This document shows, one piece after another, positions 61,503 to 64,000 of a stretch of DNA of 64,000 nt. The stretch is from Alicyclobacillus sp. SP_1 (GTDB lineage: Bacteria > Bacillota > Bacilli > Alicyclobacillales > Alicyclobacillaceae): NCBI RefSeq assembly GCF_024706985.1, contig NZ_JAMCCX010000007.1:1-64000 (forward strand). The letters run 5' to 3'. A program made the position numbers and the translations under genes. How positions within the stretch are numbered: position 1 is the stretch's first letter; every line of letters begins with the position of its first letter. The notes below the pieces were generated by a model, which ran no database searches, was not told the origin of the DNA, and saw nothing but the letters and a program-made list of their open reading frames with translations.

Positions 61503-62658
61503 AATGGCGCTCCTTTTCTTGGTAAGTTGGAATGGGACGCGCGACGTCTGACTCCAGGAAGGATCGGGCATACGGCGCGTCCCCCCTATCGGGCCGTGCA
61601 TCCCAGTCCGAGGTGTTGTCGACGTAGTCGGGTCCTTCCCCTGCGGGATGTCGGAAAAGATATTGCAACAACCTGTAGAGCCAACGCCCAACGTAGAAAG
61701 CGAGGAGGAGGAGCAAGAACCGGTAGACCGTCAGGACCAGTGAGCCGGAGGCTGCGATCACCTGGGCGGGAGAAAAGGGGTTCTGGAAGCCCCCCACCCC
61801 GCCGACTGCTGCGGGAACGGTGCCTTGGAAACCGGGAGCTGACGCGACGACGGTGTAGACGGTGTTCGGGTTGTAGGAGGGCACCGTATAAGTGGGCTGC
61901 GTCGAAGTCCCAACCTCTCGGCCGTTGGCATAGACCGTGTACGTGGTCCCATCAGGAGCGTTGGCAGGGGGGGACCAGGCAAGTGTCGCTCCTCCGTCCC
62001 CCATGGGATGCACAGTCAGCCCAGTCACAGGATCCATCGGTGTGAGGTGCGGCGTATAGGTGACGGCATAGGAGTCCGGACCTGCCCCGGCGTCATCAAG
62101 GGGTTGCACTCGCCATGTATACGTGGTTCCGGCTTGCAAGTTCCCCGCCACGTAATCTAAGGCGCTCGTTGGACTTCCTACGGCATTCCCATTCTGATAC
62201 ACCTGATAGTCGTTGGCCCCCGTGGAGGGAGGGCTCCAAGAGAGCGTCGCCGAATCATAGGTCTCGTTGGAAAGGGAGAGGGAAGACACTGGACCAGGGA
62301 CCACCGGCGGCGACCCAGCTACGACTGAGTAAGCTAGGATAGTATTGCTTGCATTCCTGACGTCCACATCGTTGCCCTGCAAGTCTCCGTTCTCGACTTG
62401 GAACGATCCTATCGCGTTGGGGTCGCTGTTGGAGGCGGGGTTGACTGCCGTACCTTCCACAGTGCCAAACTCAAACCCTCCATAAAAGGTGAGGGTCTGT
62501 CCAGGGTCCGGAAGGTCCATGAAATGGAAAGTCCAACCTCCGCTCGACGTATAGGTTTCCCAAAAGGCAGGCTGTCCGGCTGCACGCGCGGTCAGAGGTG
62601 CACCGACGACCAACCCAAACACCATGGCACCTGCCAGGAATCGCAGGACTCGCTTCAT
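61483..62658 (-). CDS. Membrane-anchored surface protein with two FN3 domains
   Basis: 391 residues. Signal peptide (VLRFLAGAMVFGLVVGAPLTARA, cut at ARA-A), an N-terminal beta domain (about 27-118), two fibronectin type III domains (about 120-205 and 208-285, with SATLSWSPPS and GATLAWSPPA strands), one membrane helix (LVLTVYRFLLLLLAFYVG) and a 60-residue cytoplasmic acidic tail ending YDESDD. It lies between two glycosyltransferase genes, so it could be their acceptor; that is inferred. Confidence 0.8.
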   Translation of the reverse strand: MKRVLRFLAGAMVFGLVVGAPLTARAAGQPAFWETYTSSGGWTFHFMDLPDPGQTLTFYGGFEFGTVEGTAVNPASNSDPNAIGSFQVENGDLQGNDVDVRNASNTILAYSVVAGSPPVVPGPVSSLSLSNETYDSATLSWSPPSTGANDYQVYQNGNAVGSPTSALDYVAGNLQAGTTYTWRVQPLDDAGAGPDSYAVTYTPHLTPMDPVTGLTVHPMGDGGATLAWSPPANAPDGTTYTVYANGREVGTSTQPTYTVPSYNPNTVYTVVASAPGFQGTVPAAVGGVGGFQNPFSPAQVIAASGSLVLTVYRFLLLLLAFYVGRWLYRLLQYLFRHPAGEGPDYVDNTSDWDARPDRGDAPYARSFLESDVARPIPTYQEKERHYDESDD

Positions 62659-62662
62659 ACCC

Positions 62663-63835
62663 TCACCCCCAAAAGTAACCCAACGCTAAAAAGAGAGTTA
62701 ACGTGCCTAGAAGCCCACTCGACAGCGTGAGCCACACCATCCGCAATACCCGGGAGGCCCGGTCAAAAGCAGCACCGGCGACAAACCACAGCGGGATCAT
62801 GGTGAGAGTAAAGCGGTCAAAGCTGAAAAAGTAATCGAGTATGGGGCGCGGGTGATAGGTGATGGATTCCAGACCATGCCCAGGGTCACAGAGGGGGATG
62901 GCTATCAGGGCGAGGGACATCCACCACCAGCCTTTAGGTAATCGACGATAGCCGTACACCAAGGCAAGGATCGCAAAGACGACCGAAACGGCTTCGAGGG
63001 CATAATATGCTTTGCCGTACCATCCATTGATGCTGAACAAATATGGAAGGCTCATGAACCCGTGGTAGAGCGTCATCCACGGCCACGCAAGATGCCGTCC
63101 CCACAAGGCTTCTACTTTGGAGAACAAGAAAGGATGCCCGAACGTGACCCATAGAAAACCTGCATAGGAGAGCAGCACCCCAGCCGGGACAGCGGTCCAA
63201 GCGAGTGCCCGGAGAGCGGGCCGACCGGACGCGCGCCAGTCTTGTACGAGGGCGAACAGAAACGGGATCAAGAGGACCACCCCTTCGTTTCGCACCGCGC
63301 AAGCGAACGCGGCGCCGAAAGCCGCCAGACCATACTTGCGTCGAGAAATCATATAAAGACAAAGCAAAATACCGAAGGCGAATTCGGGCTCCGTATACGC
63401 GGAGCTGAGAAAGAAGGCCACGGGGCAAAGGGCCCAAACTAAGGCGGCCCCCCAGGCCGGTTTTCTACCAAACAGGGACCGGGCCATACGCTGGAACAGG
63501 TATAAGTCCGCAATGTAGAATCCGCTCGCCACGATAAGACCAGACGCCCCGGCGCTCAGCCCCGTCACGTCCATCAACCCCCGGATGAGGAGCGGATACC
63601 CAGGAAAAAAAGCGGTATCTTGGGGCCAGTACCCTGTCATGGCGATGGCCGCATACCAGGTTGAGTCGTCATGGATTTGGCTGCCGACCACCGCCTCATA
63701 AATTCCCCCGGACAGCGGGACATGGGCCACGGCCAACGCCAGGATAGCTCCTAGCGACATCACGACGCGCGAGAGGGCGTAGATGCCGAGCGCAATCGTC
63801 CAATCTTGCATCCGCTCCGACACCTGGCCCTTCAT
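62663..63835 (-). CDS. GT-C mannosyltransferase-like membrane protein (PIG-V type)
   Basis: 390 residues from ATG 63835. About nine membrane helices. DDSTWYAAIAMTGYWPQDTAFFPGYPLLIRG is the loop-1 region of PIG-V-like GT-C enzymes; SSAYTEPEFAFGILLCLYMISRRK and ACAVRNEGVVLLIPF follow. Such enzymes use polyprenyl-phosphate mannose, which the neighbouring GT2-GtrA protein could make. Overlaps the next upstream gene by 4 bases. Confidence 0.8.
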   Translation of the reverse strand: MKGQVSERMQDWTIALGIYALSRVVMSLGAILALAVAHVPLSGGIYEAVVGSQIHDDSTWYAAIAMTGYWPQDTAFFPGYPLLIRGLMDVTGLSAGASGLIVASGFYIADLYLFQRMARSLFGRKPAWGAALVWALCPVAFFLSSAYTEPEFAFGILLCLYMISRRKYGLAAFGAAFACAVRNEGVVLLIPFLFALVQDWRASGRPALRALAWTAVPAGVLLSYAGFLWVTFGHPFLFSKVEALWGRHLAWPWMTLYHGFMSLPYLFSINGWYGKAYYALEAVSVVFAILALVYGYRRLPKGWWWMSLALIAIPLCDPGHGLESITYHPRPILDYFFSFDRFTLTMIPLWFVAGAAFDRASRVLRMVWLTLSSGLLGTLTLFLALGYFWG

Positions 63836-64000
63836 CCCTCGCCCCCCTCTCGGCGAACTAACCCGACACGGTCGCCCCACCTGCGAGCGAGATTCGGAGT
63901 GAAATCTTCGGGGCGCAGGGCATAATACACCTTCGCTCCGATCCGGAACCGATGGTCTGAGAGTTTGAGGCGCATATGCGCACTGAGAGCCTCCCTTGGG
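63832..64000 (-). CDS. 3' end of an unidentified gene running off the right edge
   Basis: An open frame on the minus strand of 55 codons enters from the right edge. It ends with a TGA that overlaps the ATG of the GT-C gene. The visible end includes LKLSDHRFRIGAKVYYALRPEDF and RRWGDRVGLVRRE. The overlap and strand make it the upstream member of the glycosylation operon. Family not recognised. Confidence 0.6.
   Translation of the reverse strand, partial: PREALSAHMRLKLSDHRFRIGAKVYYALRPEDFTPNLARRWGDRVGLVRREGGEG

Noticed and set aside
1-64000. CRISPR array or cas genes
   Set aside because: No regularly spaced direct repeats or Cas-like proteins found.

Overview
The window looks like a chromosome segment of a spore-forming, endospore-lineage Firmicute close to Alicyclobacillus (Bacilli). 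This is inferred from gene content and order, not from a database search. The central block follows the Bacillus subtilis order ypjD - dapB - bshA - cca - birA - dinG - ypmA - ypmB(tseB) - asnS - dnaD. The window also holds the sporulation membrane protein YlbJ, a bacillithiol gene (bshA), a ReoY/YpiB protein and an aromatic supraoperon of Bacillus type. Base composition is near 50% G+C by eye in the core and visibly higher right of about 58.6 kb.

Region 1 (1-12 kb) is accessory and decayed. It holds the 3' end of an unidentified gene and a Tn7/Mu-like transposition pair (TnsC-like ATPase plus a broken DDE transposase) with a coupled DUF5348 gene. An IS91-type rolling-circle element carrying its own tyrosine recombinase, with nested inverted repeats at both ends, sits at the break. 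Further right are a frameshifted CPBP protease remnant, an IS256 remnant, a secreted protein, an AbrB/PIN-like toxin-antitoxin pair, a DUF1284 gene, an intact CPBP protease, csaA and an HlyD-type adaptor.

Region 2 (12-42.6 kb) is core. It has divergent murF and ddl; then, on the minus strand, the long chain TPR-dapB-bshA-cca-birA, dinG-rex-mtnP-mtnA-mtaD-surE, ypmA-tseB, an FtsH-like protease with a co-translated membrane partner, asnS and dnaD. Right of this are ylbJ, uppP, a YkvI-like transporter, a YitT protein, reoY, and a two-gene XPB helicase operon.

Region 3 (42.7-56.8 kb) is one aromatic amino acid block read leftwards: three M42 aminopeptidase paralogues, aroC-aroB-aroH, then trpD-trpC-trpF-trpB-trpA-aroF-tyrA-aroA. 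Between aroH and trpD lies a leader with a sigma-A promoter, eight regularly spaced (G/U)AG triplets typical of a TRAP site, two hairpins and an intrinsic terminator. trpE and hisC, present at the matching places in B. subtilis, are absent. The distal M42 paralogue has lost its catalytic Glu pair and one metal-binding His.

Region 4 (56.8-64 kb) has an RluA pseudouridine synthase, tRNA-Gly(CCC), a Gly/Tyr/Trp-rich small protein, a HicBA module, and a tightly packed leftward operon. That operon encodes an acyltransferase, a polyprenyl-phosphate glycosyltransferase fused to GtrA, a membrane-anchored FN3 protein, a GT-C mannosyltransferase-like protein and a gene running off the right edge. It reads as a surface glycosylation cassette.
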